Assembly (NCBI RefSeq): GCF_051622035.1
Contig: NC_135358.1
Coordinates: 1,490,501-1,554,500 of the forward strand
Source: Arctopsyche grandis
Taxonomy: Eukaryota; Arthropoda; Insecta; Trichoptera; Hydropsychidae
Direction: 5' to 3'
DNA length: 64,000 bases
Shown here: piece by piece, positions 1 to 12,746 of the stretch
How the letters are laid out: each line of letters begins with the position of its first letter
Position numbering within the stretch: the stretch's first letter is position 1
Notes under the pieces: generated by a model
The model's input: the letters and a program-made list of their open reading frames with translations, nothing else
Told to the model about the DNA's origin: nothing
Database searches by the model: none
Position numbers and translations under genes: made by a program

Positions 1-1400
1 CTGGGTTTAATTTCCCGTATCGATTTCCAAGTTCGAGTTCGAATTCCTTTTTCCTAGACCTTAGTTGAGCGAAATCTGGAGAGTTACTGCATCCTTTTAT
101 TAATTTCCTACGTTCGCAATTTATATTAATGGCCATCTTGGCACGGACTAATCTGTGATCGCTACCTATATCTACTTTACTTAAAACACTAACGTCTTTA
201 ACGGAGTGCAGGGCATTTGTTAGGATGAAAATATATGTATATGTAAATGTGATAAAATGTTGAGAATCATGCAAAAAATACACATGCAGATAATGCGATG
301 TTTTTCAAATTAAAAAAAATAGTACGTTTCGAATATGAATTTAAAAGAATTGAATATTTTACAGTCAATAATATTTCCAGACGTATTTAGTCAGTGGTTC
401 TAAAAATTCCAAAAATATATATGGACATATTTGTAAAAAAAAAAAATCACAATCTCATTTTCATCACAATCCGTTTTTGTTATAGATTCGCTTGATTGAT
501 GGGTATCATCACTTTTTTCCCCCGACTGACCGTGAAGGATAGCTCGAAGAAGATTCGAGAAGGACGAACACCAAATCGACTAGAGCAAAAAAGATAAATC
601 GTATCTTAAAAGTTATTATCGCTTTAATTAATACGAAAAATATCGTACACGGCACTCGATGATTTACAAGCGATCATTACTCATTTTCACTCTTTATTTT
701 TTAGGTGACCTTTATTGCAGCAGAAGCAGCATCAGTCCGTCTCGAACGTGCGATTAACCTGTCGAAAATAATTGTATCCGCCACTGGGCAATTTAACTAT
801 GCACACGTTGTTCAAAGTATAGTGATTTGCGTTGACGGAACCACTTTTCCGGGTTTCTCATCTTAATTTTTGCCTTTTTTGAATTAGTATTATGAATGTA
901 CATCGTGGAACAACGATTAGTTGTGCTTGGGAGTATTTATTGTTTTCTTAAACATATTGGAGACCGTTTACTTCACCCAGGTCAACGATAGATTCAACAC
1001 TTTCATCGATAGTTCAATCAACACAATAAACTCAGTCCTAAAATGTTAATCAAGTGATTCAATCGACGAGTATTTGGACAATGTTGTATTTCACCGGACA
1101 ATAATCAGGCAGATTACAGTTTAAGAATATCTGTTATATACGTATACTGTATGTATATGAAATAGAATCTATAAAATTTTACATGTACGTGTTCGATGAA
1201 TTTAATTTATTGATTATGGCCAAAGTGACTGTATAATTTATTTATTTATTAAAAAATCAATAGGCCTCAGATGTAGAAATTCATAAAAATAAAGAATAAA
1301 TATAACAAAATAACATCTGAGCTCAATTATAGATTTTTAAAAATTAAATAATATAGTACATATAGACAAACAAATGAAAAAGAACAGAATAAAAACTAAA
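1..1400. other. AT-rich DNA, no gene seen
   Basis: I see no convincing coding region, RNA gene or repeat shared with the rest of the window. The only structure noted is a 9-bp inverted repeat (CTCAGATGT at 1266-1274, ACATCTGAG at 1313-1321) in an A-rich stretch. Confidence 0.5.
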
Positions 1401-1404
1401 ATAT

Positions 1405-1776
1405 TGTAGCATATGCGAAAAGGAGCCGCCGTTTTAATTGGTTTTCGAGGATTGTCTCTAGGCTTGAGTGCTGTCAGCTGACAATGGAAACCCCCCAGAA
1501 TGGACTTAGTGGTCGGTAGCGGCACTCAGCCACTTCCCGTTAGAGTTTTCAGAACTGACAGCGCGAAAGCGTGGGACTGCGTGACTATAACAATAGGTAA
1601 ACAAACGTGTCAAGGAAGATGCACTGAGTGACCTGCCCTTTATAAGCAGGTACTTAGGCCATACCAAGGCATTCTGGATGGAGCACAGGCAGTGCGTGGA
1701 ACTCCTTAATCACCCAATAAATGCTGTGAAGCGACTTTGGTATTTTATTTGGATCCTCCACCCCCCCTACGCAACA
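1405..1776 (+). mobile_element. Solo LTR of an LTR retrotransposon (Ty3/Gypsy-like)
   Basis: The 372-bp block begins TGTAGC and ends GCAACA, a short inverted terminal match with TG...CA ends. It is flanked on both sides by ATAT (1401-1404 and 1777-1780), a 4-bp target duplication. It is richer in GC than its surroundings. It holds a TATA-like TATAAG at 1641-1646 and an AATAAA polyadenylation signal at 1716-1721 in the order expected of an LTR. No internal retroelement sequence or second LTR is present, so it is probably the scar left by LTR-LTR recombination. A 4-bp TSD favours Ty3/Gypsy over BEL/Pao or Copia (usually 5 bp), but family assignment is inference. Confidence 0.6.
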
Positions 1777-1854
1777 ATATGATTAAATATGACAATGCAC
1801 AACTAAATATAAAGTGATATAATTGGATAAAGATCATAAAATAGAAATAGAAAT

Positions 1855-2116
1855 GTTATATAATCATAAAATGTAATCCCAAACAGATCTAACATATAAT
1901 TTCGAACGAACTTTGTAAGTATGTAAGGTTTGGGTGGAAGCATCGAAAACAAATCAAAGTTTCTATGACGATGATGTCGATATCTTTGAATATTATTTTT
2001 TTTTCGATTCAAATAAAGTTAATAAAATAACAGATTAATGTTTACTATTAGATTAGCCGTGTTTAAGCTTTTTATATTACAAATTCCGAGCGAAGCTGGG
2101 TAAAACCACTAGTACA
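1855..2116 (-). repeat. Dispersed repeat, 'CCCGGCTTCGCTCGG' family (copy 1)
   Basis: Read on the minus strand this begins near an ACTAGTGG motif, runs through a degenerate CCCGGCTTCGCTCGG and a TTAAACATGGCTAAT-like segment, and ends at an AATTATATGTTAGAT-like segment. The same order occurs at 3091, 3355, 46742, 47040, 50925, 51168 and 53765. No coding capacity is visible. It is probably a non-autonomous element or a short LINE 3' end; its class is not established. Confidence 0.6.
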
Positions 2117-3090
2117 TATAATATAAGCGAAATGAACCACTGGGATGAATTGTTATTTTCATTATAAATTTTTGCTGAAATTAGTCTTTTCGGACATTTT
2201 CAAAGATCGGCAATCTCATTTAGCCCACGCTCAAAACGATAATTAATCCTGAGCGAGACGGATGAAATTTGAAGAGGGTTAATTTGCTCTTTTGCGTAAG
2301 CCTTTTTTAATATTTTATTTATATATTATATATGTACATACACATATAGAGAAACGTTCAAAAATTGCCAAGCGCAAATCAATTGAAACGAAATTTATAT
2401 AATCGACTAAATGTAATACGATTTCGATTAAAAATTCAATTTAGTAGCAGCAGAAACTAATGAATTTGCATGGGTCGATTAAACTTCAATGACCATTTTC
2501 ATTTTTTTTTATTATTTAGATTTACGACCGCTTAGTCGAATGAATGAATCAGTCAAACATACGAGCCTTGGCTGAATAAGCGTACGTATTACATATATTT
2601 GTGTATTAAGATTACGTAAATTATTATCCATATTGAATTTAATATTATATATCATATGGTGTGTGATTGTGCACGCAATGGAAATTCGAACGTGTTTACA
2701 CGACTTGAATTCGCTATAGATTTTGCTCGCTATTGAGGGCAAATGCACGCTATAGCAAGCGCGTAATCCGATCTATCGGGAAATGCTATTATACTAGTCT
2801 TGTGGGTCGGGAAATTGAATGATTCGTCATTGTGGATTTCAACTGTGATCGCGTTTTGTACCACCTGAGACATGAGTGGGCCATAAATATTCACCTAATT
2901 AATGAATTTAATATATTTTTTTTATTACGTAATATTTTATGCACAATTTTAAACCAAACTAGACTGATGACATGATTAAAATATAAATTATAATAGTTAC
3001 CTTCAAATTATGTAAAATTTAACGAGTTAAATCAAGATTTTGTGCTAACATTTGCCGTTGACGTTACAATTTTTGAACTTAAAATATAAT
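2117..3090. other. AT-rich DNA, no gene seen
   Basis: No coding region or recognisable repeat was found between the surrounding dispersed repeats. Confidence 0.45.
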
Positions 3091-3300
3091 AAACTAGTGG
3101 TTTTACCCGGCTTCGCTTGGTTTTTGTGATAAAAACCGCTTAAACATGGCTAATCTATTGTAAACATTTTATTTAAATTTATTTGAATATTCTTTATTTT
3201 TTTTTATTAAATTTACGTCACGGATTCTACCACCCAAACCTTACATACATAAAAAGTCTCTTTCGAAATTATATAATAAATATCTGAAATATCATATTTA
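3091..3300 (+). repeat. 'CCCGGCTTCGCTCGG' family (copy 2)
   Basis: Starts ACTAGTGGTTTTACCCGGC and continues with the AAACATGGCTAAT segment and T-rich body seen in the other copies. It is followed within 60 bp by another direct copy. Confidence 0.6.
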
Positions 3301-3354
3301 TAGTAAATGATTAAATTGAAAAAATATTAATTTATGAAAATAATATGTATATTA

Positions 3355-3600
3355 CTAGTAGTTTTACCCGGCTTCGCTCGGTATTTGTAATATAAACAAC
3401 TTAAACATGGCAAAACAATTTAATAGTAAACATAAATTTGTTTTTTTATTAAATTTATTTGAATCGAAAAAAATAATATTTAACGATGTCGATATCGTCG
3501 TCATAGAAACTTTGATTTGTTTTCGATGTTCTCAAGAAACCTTACAAACAAAGTCTCTTTCGAAATTATATATTAGATTATACTTGGAATTGAATATAAA
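3355..3600 (+). repeat. 'CCCGGCTTCGCTCGG' family (copy 3)
   Basis: One of the best preserved copies: ACTAGTAGTTTTACCCGGC start, TAAACATGGC segment, a GATGTCGATATCGTCGTCA stretch and the CTTTCGAAATTATATATTAGA end. An open frame of 96 codons here is T/A-driven and not credible as a gene. Confidence 0.6.
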
Positions 3601-4149
3601 ATTTCAATATTATTCTGTTATACAAAATAGAGTGAGCCTTAATATTCTTAAATTCCATTTTATTAAATTCTTATTATTATGTTCTACGTTAAATTAAAAT
3701 TTTAATTACATAAAAACATTGAAACATAAACGAAATTCACAAAATCATTGAGATTGGATAAAAAATAAAACACGAATGAATTTAATTAAAACGCTGTGCC
3801 GACATTTGACGCTAAAATATTTTTTATATTTAAATATCGTACGAAATTAAAATTTTATACATTTACATATATATAATATTTATTAATTTATATTTATAAT
3901 GAGTATTGTAAAATGATAAAAAAATCAAATACATATGTCAATGTTCTCAAAGGCAAGACCACTATTTTTCTAACCCAATTTTAAGTCATCAAAATATCAT
4001 AATTTGCGATCATTATTTTTTTCCGCGCTATAAATAGCACGTGTGAAATATTCGAGCGGGAAAAGCGCGCCCCGTGAATGATCGTTGGAAAATGACTGTC
4101 GCTTTTCCGGAATTTTGCAAATAAATATGTGTATTAGTGGGTGTGTGTG

Positions 4150-4300
4150 TGTCGAAGTATTGATCTGGTTTGAGCCACGCCCTGGGGTAGGGCGTAGCCC
4201 TGGGAGAATACGCCCCTCTCGCCATGTCGGTATCGACCGGCCCCCGTCAAGGGGGCGCAGGGGGCGCCGGGGGCACCGGGGGCGAAGCACCTCGAAAAAC
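4150..4300. repeat. Isolated GC-rich block with a 9-bp tandem repeat
   Basis: A sharply GC-rich island of about 150 bp in AT-rich DNA. It includes four consecutive 9-bp units of the form GGGGGCNNN (4251-4286). Open frames on both strands here only reflect the base composition. Its origin (regulatory island or fragment of a GC-rich repeat) is unknown. Confidence 0.5.
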
Positions 4301-4489
4301 TGCCACAAATTCTACACAATCGCCTCGTACACTTCACTCAACCGGCACACTACTATAGTATTGGACTTGAAAACGTAAAAGTGGACCAAGTCCAAGTTGA
4401 CACGATGTATTTTAATTTTTTTAAAGAATATAATGGATCGTCAACATGCAATGTAACCAATTCCAATAAAAAACATGACTAGATATTAT

Positions 4490-5890
4490 TAAACTTAATT
4501 ATAATGCGGTGCTAAACTGTCATGCATAAAATATTGATTTTTTTGGCGTAGCCAAGCGTATTCATAGAATGTCAAAATGTTGCATAAAATTCAACACATT
4601 CAAAGAAATGTGGAGCGTTGTTTGCTCGATATAAATACTTGATATATGTACATACATATATATGTACAACACGTGATATATTTATGACTAGAGCAGCTGA
4701 CATAGTGACGAGAATAGATTTAAACGGCAATGCATCTAGAATAATGGAGGAAAGGTATCGAATAATATGTAAGTTCGAATGGTATCCAAGATAATGTAAT
4801 TAAGATGAGTGAACAAAATTAAGGAAAATATATTAGATTTACTTAATTATAATGTGGTGTTAAACTGTCATGCATAAAATATTGATTTTTTTGGCGTAGC
4901 CAAGCGTATTCATAGAATGTCAAAATGTTGCATAAAATTCAACACATTCAAAGAAATGTGGAGCGTTGTTTGCTCGATATAAATACTTGATATATGTACA
5001 TACATATATATGTACAACACGTGATATATTTATGACTAGAGCAGCTGACATAGTGACGAGAATAGATTTAAATGGCAATGCATCTGGAATAATGGAGGAA
5101 AGGTTTATAGAAATTGGAATGGTATCCAAGATAATGTAAACGAATATAATTAAGATGAGTGAACAAAGTAAGGAAATATATTAGATTTAATTAATTATAA
5201 TGTGGTGTGGTGTTAAGTCATGCATAAAATATTGATTTTTTGGCATAGCCAAGTTTATTCATTGAATGTCAAAATGTTGCATAAAATTCAACACATTCAA
5301 AGAAATGTGGAACGTTGTTTGCTCCATATAAAGCGTAGATGTCTGTACTTACATATGTATGTACAACACGTGATATATTTATGACTAGAGCAGCTGACAT
5401 AGTGACGAGAATAGATTTAAACAGAAATGCATCTAGGATAATGAAGGAAAGGTTAATAGAAGTTCGTATGATATCCAAGATAATGTAAAGGAATGTAATT
5501 AAGATGAGTGAACAAAGTAAGGAAAATATATTAGATTTAATTAATTATAATGTGGTGTGGTGTTAAGTCATGCATAAAATATTGATTTTTGACGTAGCCA
5601 AACTTATTCATTGAATGTCAAAATTTTGCATAAAATTCAACACATTCAAAGAAATGTGGAACGTTGTTTGCTCCATATAAAGCGTAGATGTCTGTACTTA
5701 CATATGTATGTACAACACGTGATATATTTATGACTAGAGCAGCTGACATAGTGACGAGAATAGATTTAAATGGCAATGCATCTGGAATAATGATGGAAAG
5801 GTTAATAGAAGTTCGAATGGTATCCAAGATAATGTAAACGAATATAATTAAGATGAGTGAACAAAGTAAGGAAAATATATTAGATTTACG
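4490..5890. repeat. Four-copy tandem array, unit about 349 bp
   Basis: A landmark (CATGCATAAAATATTGATTTT) recurs at 4521, 4869, 5219 and 5569, giving periods of 348, 350 and 350 bp. Units stay in register to about 5887. Copies 1-2 share features (a longer ATACTTGATATATG segment, GGCGTAGCC) that differ from copies 3-4 (AAGCGTAGATGTCTG), suggesting stepwise pair duplication. Similar minus-strand open frames in three of the units arise from the repetition. Whether this is part of a larger satellite or a local duplication cannot be told here. Confidence 0.85.
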
Positions 5891-7620
5891 GATGAGGGTC
5901 ATTCAGAATAAATAATTGAAATATGTTGGAGTGGCTTTCATTCAATAGTAGATGGATGAAGATCGTCGTGTATAACTATAACCAGATGTTTAAATGATGA
6001 CGATGGTGACTGAATATGAAAGGTAATATCTGATATCTAAAATATTGAATTTTCCAGAACTTCTCTTTCATAAGCGGAACATTCTTACAAACAAACGAAA
6101 ATTGCACAAGATTTTTTTTTTATAAAAAAACCTTAGTTTTTCAAAAGGTGTCAAAAACGCTATTATGTCGTGTTTAACGAAATATGACATATGTATGTAT
6201 GTATGTACATACTAAACTGTGGGCTATAGATATATAGTTCGTGTCTGCCCATAAACTGGTTCAAGGCATAAGGTCCCAAACTCCATTCAATTGTCAGCTG
6301 ATCTAATCCATTTTGAAAGACAACAAAAATTCGAGAAAATATAATAAATATTTCTGTGATATTTTTCAATCAAGCTAGAGGTAGATTAAATGAAGAATCC
6401 TTCGAAAAGAAAATTTCATTATTGTATGTCGTAGCTAGCGTGCCACAGAAATACTACTTAATATAATGGAGGGGAAGAAATAAGTTTGGATTTTCGCTTG
6501 TGCTAATCTTTTAGCATTAGGACGTAATTTGTATTGGTGCTTTTTTTGTCTACCTATACAAATTATTAAGTTGTATTTAGATATATGTTTAGTTTTATTC
6601 TATTAATAAAAAATGACATATTCTACCTAAATGCATGTTCTTTATTATAAATATATATTTTTAGATGGTTTCGTGACCTGTTCTATTATACATTTGTATA
6701 TATGGTATATAAGTACATACACATGTATTTAGTATGTACCTATGTACGAATTATTATACTTAAGTGCTTCCATAGCTTTCGATCGTTCGTTGTTTTCTTG
6801 TAACAAAGCTACCACTGCAATGATTTGCTCCAAGCATATGCTCGTATATAAAGTACATATAATAAGCATCTCTACTTAGCATGAAAAATAAAATAATAAT
6901 ACGTTCACATTACTGGATTAGCATAGTTACGATGCAAAAAAGAAAGCTCGCTTACAATAAAGATAAAAATATCGTTCAAAAAACCTTTCTTCTTATTATT
7001 CACACAGTTGCGTTCGTAACTTATATTCAAAAAAGGCTTCCATTTGCAAAGAATGAGATTCGCACGATGCGTAACATACGCAATAAAAGGAGAAAAAAAA
7101 TGGGAGAAATGAAGAGCCAATCAAAATATCCTGTTTTCTTTTGAGCACTTGGGTAGAAAAGCAGGTCAAAATTTCAGTATAACCGTGGCGAGGTATATTT
7201 AGATGTTTATTATTGAATTATATAATATGAATGAATGAACTTAGGGGTTATGACCAGTTTTACGAACGGGTTTGTCGTAAAATTGAACTTTGTGGGTTCT
7301 AAAGGTCCTGAAGTTGGTGCTTTGACGTATTACTTAAGATTTAGAATGTTAACGTTTTATGTATGTATGTACATATTCCTTGTAGCCCGAATCCAGTAGT
7401 GTTGCTAGAGTATTAAAGCAAAACTGTTGATCCAATATCAAAACAGACAACAGACAGTTAAAAGTGCAACCAAAAATACGTTCTAGGCTTTTTGATGCAC
7501 CCCGGTTAATGTGCATACTTTAACCAAAAACTTCCCATGAAAACGAGTTGAAAACAAAACTAAAAGATCGACCGATTCGTACAGCGAGATATCAGTGTCA
7601 CAAATATCACAATGACAGTT
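5891..7620. other. AT-rich DNA, no gene seen
   Basis: Only short low-complexity frames and ATGT/TACA microsatellite stretches. No repeat family in this window matches it. Confidence 0.4.
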
Positions 7621-7624
7621 GAAC

Positions 7625-7865
7625 CTGACGTATTTGGCCATAACAAGCATATTGAATCACCATTATAATATAAAAATTCATTATGAGTGCAGTAAAAATA
7701 TATATGAGAGATAACGAGAACCTATAATGCAAATTTTATAAGTTATGGTGTGAAAAAGAAAATGTTATGGGCGTTTAAACAATTAAAATCTGACAAAGCG
7801 AGAAGGTCCAAAATGAATGTAGGATATCAAATCCAAATGTTGTCAGACGAACGAGTGAAGGCAAA
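7625..7865 (+). repeat. 'GAGATAACGAGAACCTATA' family (partial, copy 1)
   Basis: Shares TATTTGGCC, GAGATAACGAGAACCTATA, a GGCGTTTAAACAATTAAAAT segment and ATCTGACAAAG with copies at 25186, 57825, 60650 and 61855. The distal 'GACCAAAATGAGCAATATGG' half is missing or degraded. Confidence 0.5.
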
Positions 7866-9050
7866 CAATAAAATGGCTTGTAAACAATAAAATATACCTA
7901 AATGTAATGCCTTTGTTTAGAAAAATTTAAAAAATTCCGCTTAGTATATCAGAATATTTATTTCATACGATGAAAAAATAGTTTAATAAAATATACTTAA
8001 AGATCCGAATTGATTTTGATGCGGTTATTAAACTTTTTTTATAGCTTTAATTGAACAAATTTATGTAAATCAGCTGTGGTTTCAACAAAACGGAGCCACA
8101 TCCTAGACGAGTTTAATTAAGGACTGCTACATTTCCAAAAATGGCCTCTAAGATAACGCGATTTACTTATTTTGACTAATTTACTAATTTGAAAAGCAAT
8201 TTCAAAGTATTTAAACAATTTATAAAAAAAAGTTAAAGTTGTTACAAATAATTTACAAATCCACTACGACAGTAATGAGTAGGATTTTTTAGGGGTCTAT
8301 TTAACTATCAATTCGGATAAAATTGTCAAAAATCGATACATAAAATATGAATATGGTTTAGATGCAGTGTTCTTTGTACCACTCTGTATGCTCACAACAA
8401 TGCTGTGTATTATCTCTACACCCACACCACGAACAAGACATCGATATTAACCCCTAAAGTGCTCTGGCAACTGTTCACAAAAGGCATTGTAGCGCCTTCC
8501 GGTTTCACCGGAATAAACCGGAAAATCATAAAGGGTAATTGAAGCCGCAATTGTTGGCGCTAGGGCTAAATTTCTTTCGCGCACACAAAACTAAAACTAA
8601 TTACCACCGCGAAAAACTTTACCCGACTTTTGCCTTTTCTATGCTAATTATCCGCGAACTTTCCATCTGCCACAGGGCGGTTCAAAATAGCTCGCACGAG
8701 TCGAACAAATCGACGCAATTTGTCTGCGCGAGAATTAAACGATATCCCGGTTGAGTGATCGCCTGCCATACTACGGTTAACCGATTTAACCGGAATTGTT
8801 CGCTCCAACCGGAGTCTTATGAAGATAAATCTAGAGATTATTCGTTACTTTTTGACATTGGAAAATCGCCTTGATTGAAAACTTTATCGTAGCTAGTTGC
8901 ATTTTTAAAATCCAACTACGCCAAATATACCATTGATTGATTGATCGTTTAGCGAAAAATATTCTTGAAAACATTATTTTTTTATATATTTTGGGTTTAG
9001 AAAAAGATTTTAGATCAGTAAGTGGCTTTTCTAATTATTATTATTTTTTT
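7866..9050. other. No gene seen; moderately GC-rich stretch at 8480-8830
   Basis: Around 8480-8830 the sequence is more GC-rich and complex than its neighbours, with several CCGG and CGCG motifs and TAATTA homeodomain-like words. It could be a conserved non-coding element. A 71-codon frame (8539-8754) has no recognisable features. Confidence 0.3.
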
Positions 9051-9055
9051 GTTGA

Positions 9056-9460
9056 TTTTTAAATGCTTTTTATTATTACTAAATTATGTTCACAATACAT
9101 CTTATATCTATTTTAATAGCTACTGATCTACTGATCATTTTCTATTTTACAATTTTAATTAAATTTTGTTAGTAATCATAGTATTATATTATTCTAATGT
9201 TAATTTACAGCACAATAGGAAAAAGAGTTCAAAAACCTATTTACAATTCTTATAAATGCTCGTAATACATCTAATACATAATATTAATTAAAGTCAACGA
9301 TCTACAGCAGATTGTGTTTAGGTAATCTGTGTTTATACCTGAAGGGTATAGACATTTTGTTGTAATCACCGAGACTCTTCATTAGTGATTCTGGCATAGA
9401 ATCTACTGCTTTTTATCTTGTTAGTAATGTCTGTAACTAACGGAATATTATTTATGGCAT
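9056..9460 (+). repeat. 'TTTAAATGCTTTTTATTATT' family (copy 1)
   Basis: Shows the full order seen at 56738: TAAATGCTTTTTATTATTAC start, GCTACTGATCTACTGATC, a short AAACCTATTTACAATTC segment, GATTGTGTTTAGGTAATCTG, and GTAATGTCTGTAACTAACGG. Other copies are at 33335 (minus) and 49655 (5' part only). Non-coding; class unknown. Confidence 0.65.
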
Positions 9461-9784
9461 GCAGCTTTTTCAAGTTAGTATATATGTATGGGTGATTCTA
9501 ATTATGCATACCTTTGCTAGAATTGGTTCAAGAAATTTTCCAAACAAACGTTAGCTCACTTAACTGTATGTAAATACGAATGTCATGGATTTTGGTTAGT
9601 TGAGACAAATCGGGTCTTAAACACTTTTGCCTAATTGAGTGAAGACGTATCGAATAAACGGTAGACCCAATTATTCTGATTTTACTATGTTTTGATTACA
9701 AAGCCTAAAAAAATGTACAAAGGTTCAAATTGCTTATTCACTGCTGGTTCACTCAAATCGCTTATTTTTTTAATATATTTAAAA

Positions 9785-10065
9785 CCTTTTGAGTCGGTGG
9801 TTGCGTTTATGTTTAGCACCGAGAGATTACTGGGTTCGATCCCGTGCTAATCTCAATACTGCCAGTTGGACTTGGATATTTGTGACTCCAAGTCGATCGT
9901 TTATTATCATAGTTTGTCAATTTATCTGATTTTCATTGTTGAAACGGTTCCTCAAATTGCCAAAAATCATCCTACCCGTTGTCACAAATATCTGAATTTA
10001 ATTTATGTACAATATGTAAAAATGCATGTACAAGTTCAAATCCATAGATGTCTCTATGGATTAAT
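9785..10065 (+). repeat. tRNA-headed SINE (copy 1, 3' end divergent)
   Basis: A box-B-like GGGTTCGATCCC lies in the head. It is followed by the shared core (TTTGTGACTCCAAGTCGATCG, then ATTTATCTGATTTTCATTG and GAAACGGTTCC). A TAGATGTCTCTATGG segment near 10046 corresponds to the ATAGATGTCTCTGTGG of other copies. Its head matches the one at 21562-21830 rather than those at 17181 and 35713. Confidence 0.65.
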
Positions 10066-12240
10066 TATTTAATTATTAATTTCGTGTTCTTCAGACTCTC
10101 GAAATACAGTGATTTAAGTAATAAAAATGCTACAATGCAATATTTATATGTACCTATGTATGTATAACGAAAACGGTGGTTTTCGCCTATAACGAAAATA
10201 GATAAATTGACTTATTTTTACCTTTATATGCATACATAGTATAATATTTGATTTATAGTATATTATTATGCATGCATTGCATAACGTATGTACATATATA
10301 TGTACATATGTATATAAAAGTTGAAATGCAGTTTAAAGCTGAGGCTTCAGGAAACTTGAATAACGTTTGGCAAACGTTCAAAATTGTCATTCAGATATTG
10401 GATTTTCCCAGGGACTCGCATATAAAACATTATCGTACGTTAATGGACACGTTTTCTTTATATTATTATTACGTATAATTTTTTTCAGACGAATTGTAAG
10501 TGTGCGAATTTCGGTCAAGGTGCGAAAAAAACGATGCGCGTAACCAAACGAAAACACATTTTTTTTTGTTTGTTATTATCATCTCACAGCTCAAGTATAA
10601 CGCCATGGTTCAAGTGTGAGAAATTTTACATCACGACTACGGCCTATTTTTCCATCAGCGGTGACTCACAACCTTTCATTTGTTTTTTGACTGAGAAAAT
10701 TGTATGGAATACAAATTTTCCGAGGTTCAACCGTTTGGCGAATTCTTTGCTGCGAGATAATATTTATTTATTGCCAATTACTGTCGTGCAAAGGGTTGAA
10801 ATGTAAGGGTTGAACGACGGTGTATAAATGTGCATTGTATCATTGTGGTGCCGAATGGGGGATGAAACTATACCATAAAGATAAGTTGTACTATGGTGGA
10901 AAGCGCGGCAGATAAACAAGCGATAATAAAATTGCAATTAAGGTATTACAATACTTGTAATTCTGAAAAAAATCAATGTATTCAAATCACGCATATATTA
11001 TTATTCAGTTAAAATTTAAAAAAAATCTGAAGCATAAATTCAATAATAATAAAAAGTAATATAAAACCTTCAAAAATAAATCATCATCGACTTTTTTTAC
11101 ATACTTTCTTGCCATTTAATTTTTTTAAATAAGTTATTTATTATAATATTATTACCACGTAAGGGTTAAAAGATTGTATAAAGATGCATTGCATCATTTT
11201 AATATTGTAGTATTATGGATATATATACTTATTATGGATAAGCATAGTGTACGCAGTGCGGCAGAATAATGTGCAACTATAATATAAAGCTGCAATTAAT
11301 AATTAATAATTTAAACAAATTATTTTTTTTTAAATAAAAGACATTCAATAGCTTAAATTAACAATAATATAAATATTACTGTTTATGAGAATGTTATTAA
11401 AACAACATAACTATTCAGTTGCGAGTGGGTGGCGAGAAAGTCGCCACGAATAAGCCAGCTGTCATCACTTAGTTAATGATTAAATTCTTCTAGCATCATG
11501 TCAGAGACATTTGCTTACATTGATGACAGCTGGCCTTCGTATGTCTGTAAAATATCAAAGCGATCGGAATATTGGAAGTGAATCAAAATCTGCTAACAAA
11601 ATTTTTCAGTCCGAAAAAACATCTATTGAAACTAATAAAAATCATGTGTATATCCACAAAGAGTCAAATCCGAACGATTCAATGTAATCAATTTGATTGA
11701 TTTAATACATAAAAGTAATCAGAGCTTAATCCCAAAGGTGTGCAGTATAAATTTTGCTGTGTAATTCGTGCAATATTTAATTAGAGAGAATGTTCTTTTC
11801 ATACGAATTCATTTTAGCATCCATCCACTTCAAAGGAATAATGGTGAATGTGAGGGTGGGCCTTTACAAATATTTTATATGTATATACGGATCGTATCTC
11901 CCTTTCAGCTAAAGCGAGCCTCACTACCGAGTCGGCCTGTACATATATATATATATCTATGTATATTGTATTATACATACATATATTCATGTAGTTATAC
12001 ATGGTCGCCCATTATCTCATTACACGGGCTCTATTAGTCGACTCATGTAGGGGTGTCGAAAGAACACACAATGTGATTTATTTATCTTGTATGTATGTAT
12101 GTAGTAAAAGTTGGATCTGTATGTTTGAATTGTATTTGTAACGACTGGGAAATAGCCGAGTGCTTCGTGAGAAATTTATATTTTATTAAGTTATTATAGG
12201 GAAATTGACAGCTCTGATGTATGGAGGGTGTTCAAAAAGT
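10066..12240. other. AT-rich DNA, no gene seen
   Basis: Low-complexity AT-rich sequence with short open frames only. The one ordered structure is the pair of inverted repeats at 11429-11534, listed separately. Confidence 0.4.
11429..11534. repeat. Two adjacent perfect inverted repeats
   Basis: A 7-bp stem GTGGCGA/TCGCCAC with a 5-nt loop (11429-11447) is followed by a perfect 14-bp inverted repeat GCCAGCTGTCATCA (11454-11467) and its complement (11521-11534), 53 bp apart. The longer arms contain the E-box CAGCTG. No flanking duplication was found. Confidence 0.6.
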
Positions 12241-12480
12241 TCGAGAAGATATAATTGAAAAGACTGCAAATTTATTTATTTAAAAGTTTTGGACGATTGT
12301 GGCATTACAGGAAGAACCAATGCGCCACAATGGCCTACATAAAACTTAAGATAAAATTAAAATCTGATTTTATTCATTTTACTAAAAATAATAAAACTAT
12401 TAAATTATAACCATTAAAAAATATAAAGTTAAATTTATAACCATTAAAAAATATAAAGTTATCATTAAAAAAATATAAAG
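12241..12480 (-). mobile_element. 5'-truncated LINE, 3' end with hairpin (copy 1)
   Basis: On the minus strand the hairpin at 12294-12334 (arms CATTGTGGC/GCCACAATCG, loop with GGTTCTTCCTG) is followed by an AAATAAATAAAT tail. The same 3' end closes the longer LINE fragment at 59240-59955. Confidence 0.65.
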
Positions 12481-12553
12481 CTACTAGCTGAACTCAGCAT
12501 GCGTTGCAATGCCACAATAACGCATGCAATTCCCGTTCCATAGACATTAAATT

Positions 12554-12554
12554 T

Positions 12555-12629
<75 letters not shown>
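12554..12629. repeat. (TA)n microsatellite
   Basis: Essentially uninterrupted TA dinucleotides apart from one TAC near the 5' end. Confidence 0.9.
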
Positions 12630-12635
<6 letters not shown>

Positions 12636-12746
12636 ACGTGGGCCATCCGCTGTGTGTTTGTGGTACAGCCCTGAATGGTCAGTACATTCGAGTGCGAGGT
12701 AGGCGTGGCGCGATTATTGTCACACTCGTGGCGTGATGCGTTCAAG

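Noticed and set aside
1266..1321. 9-bp inverted repeat as a LINE terminal hairpin
   Set aside because: Loop and stem do not match the LINE/SINE hairpin and no element adjoins it.
4920..5902. Similar minus-strand frames of 69, 69 and 94 codons
   Set aside because: Their similarity comes from the 349-bp tandem array, and they are not maintained in every unit.
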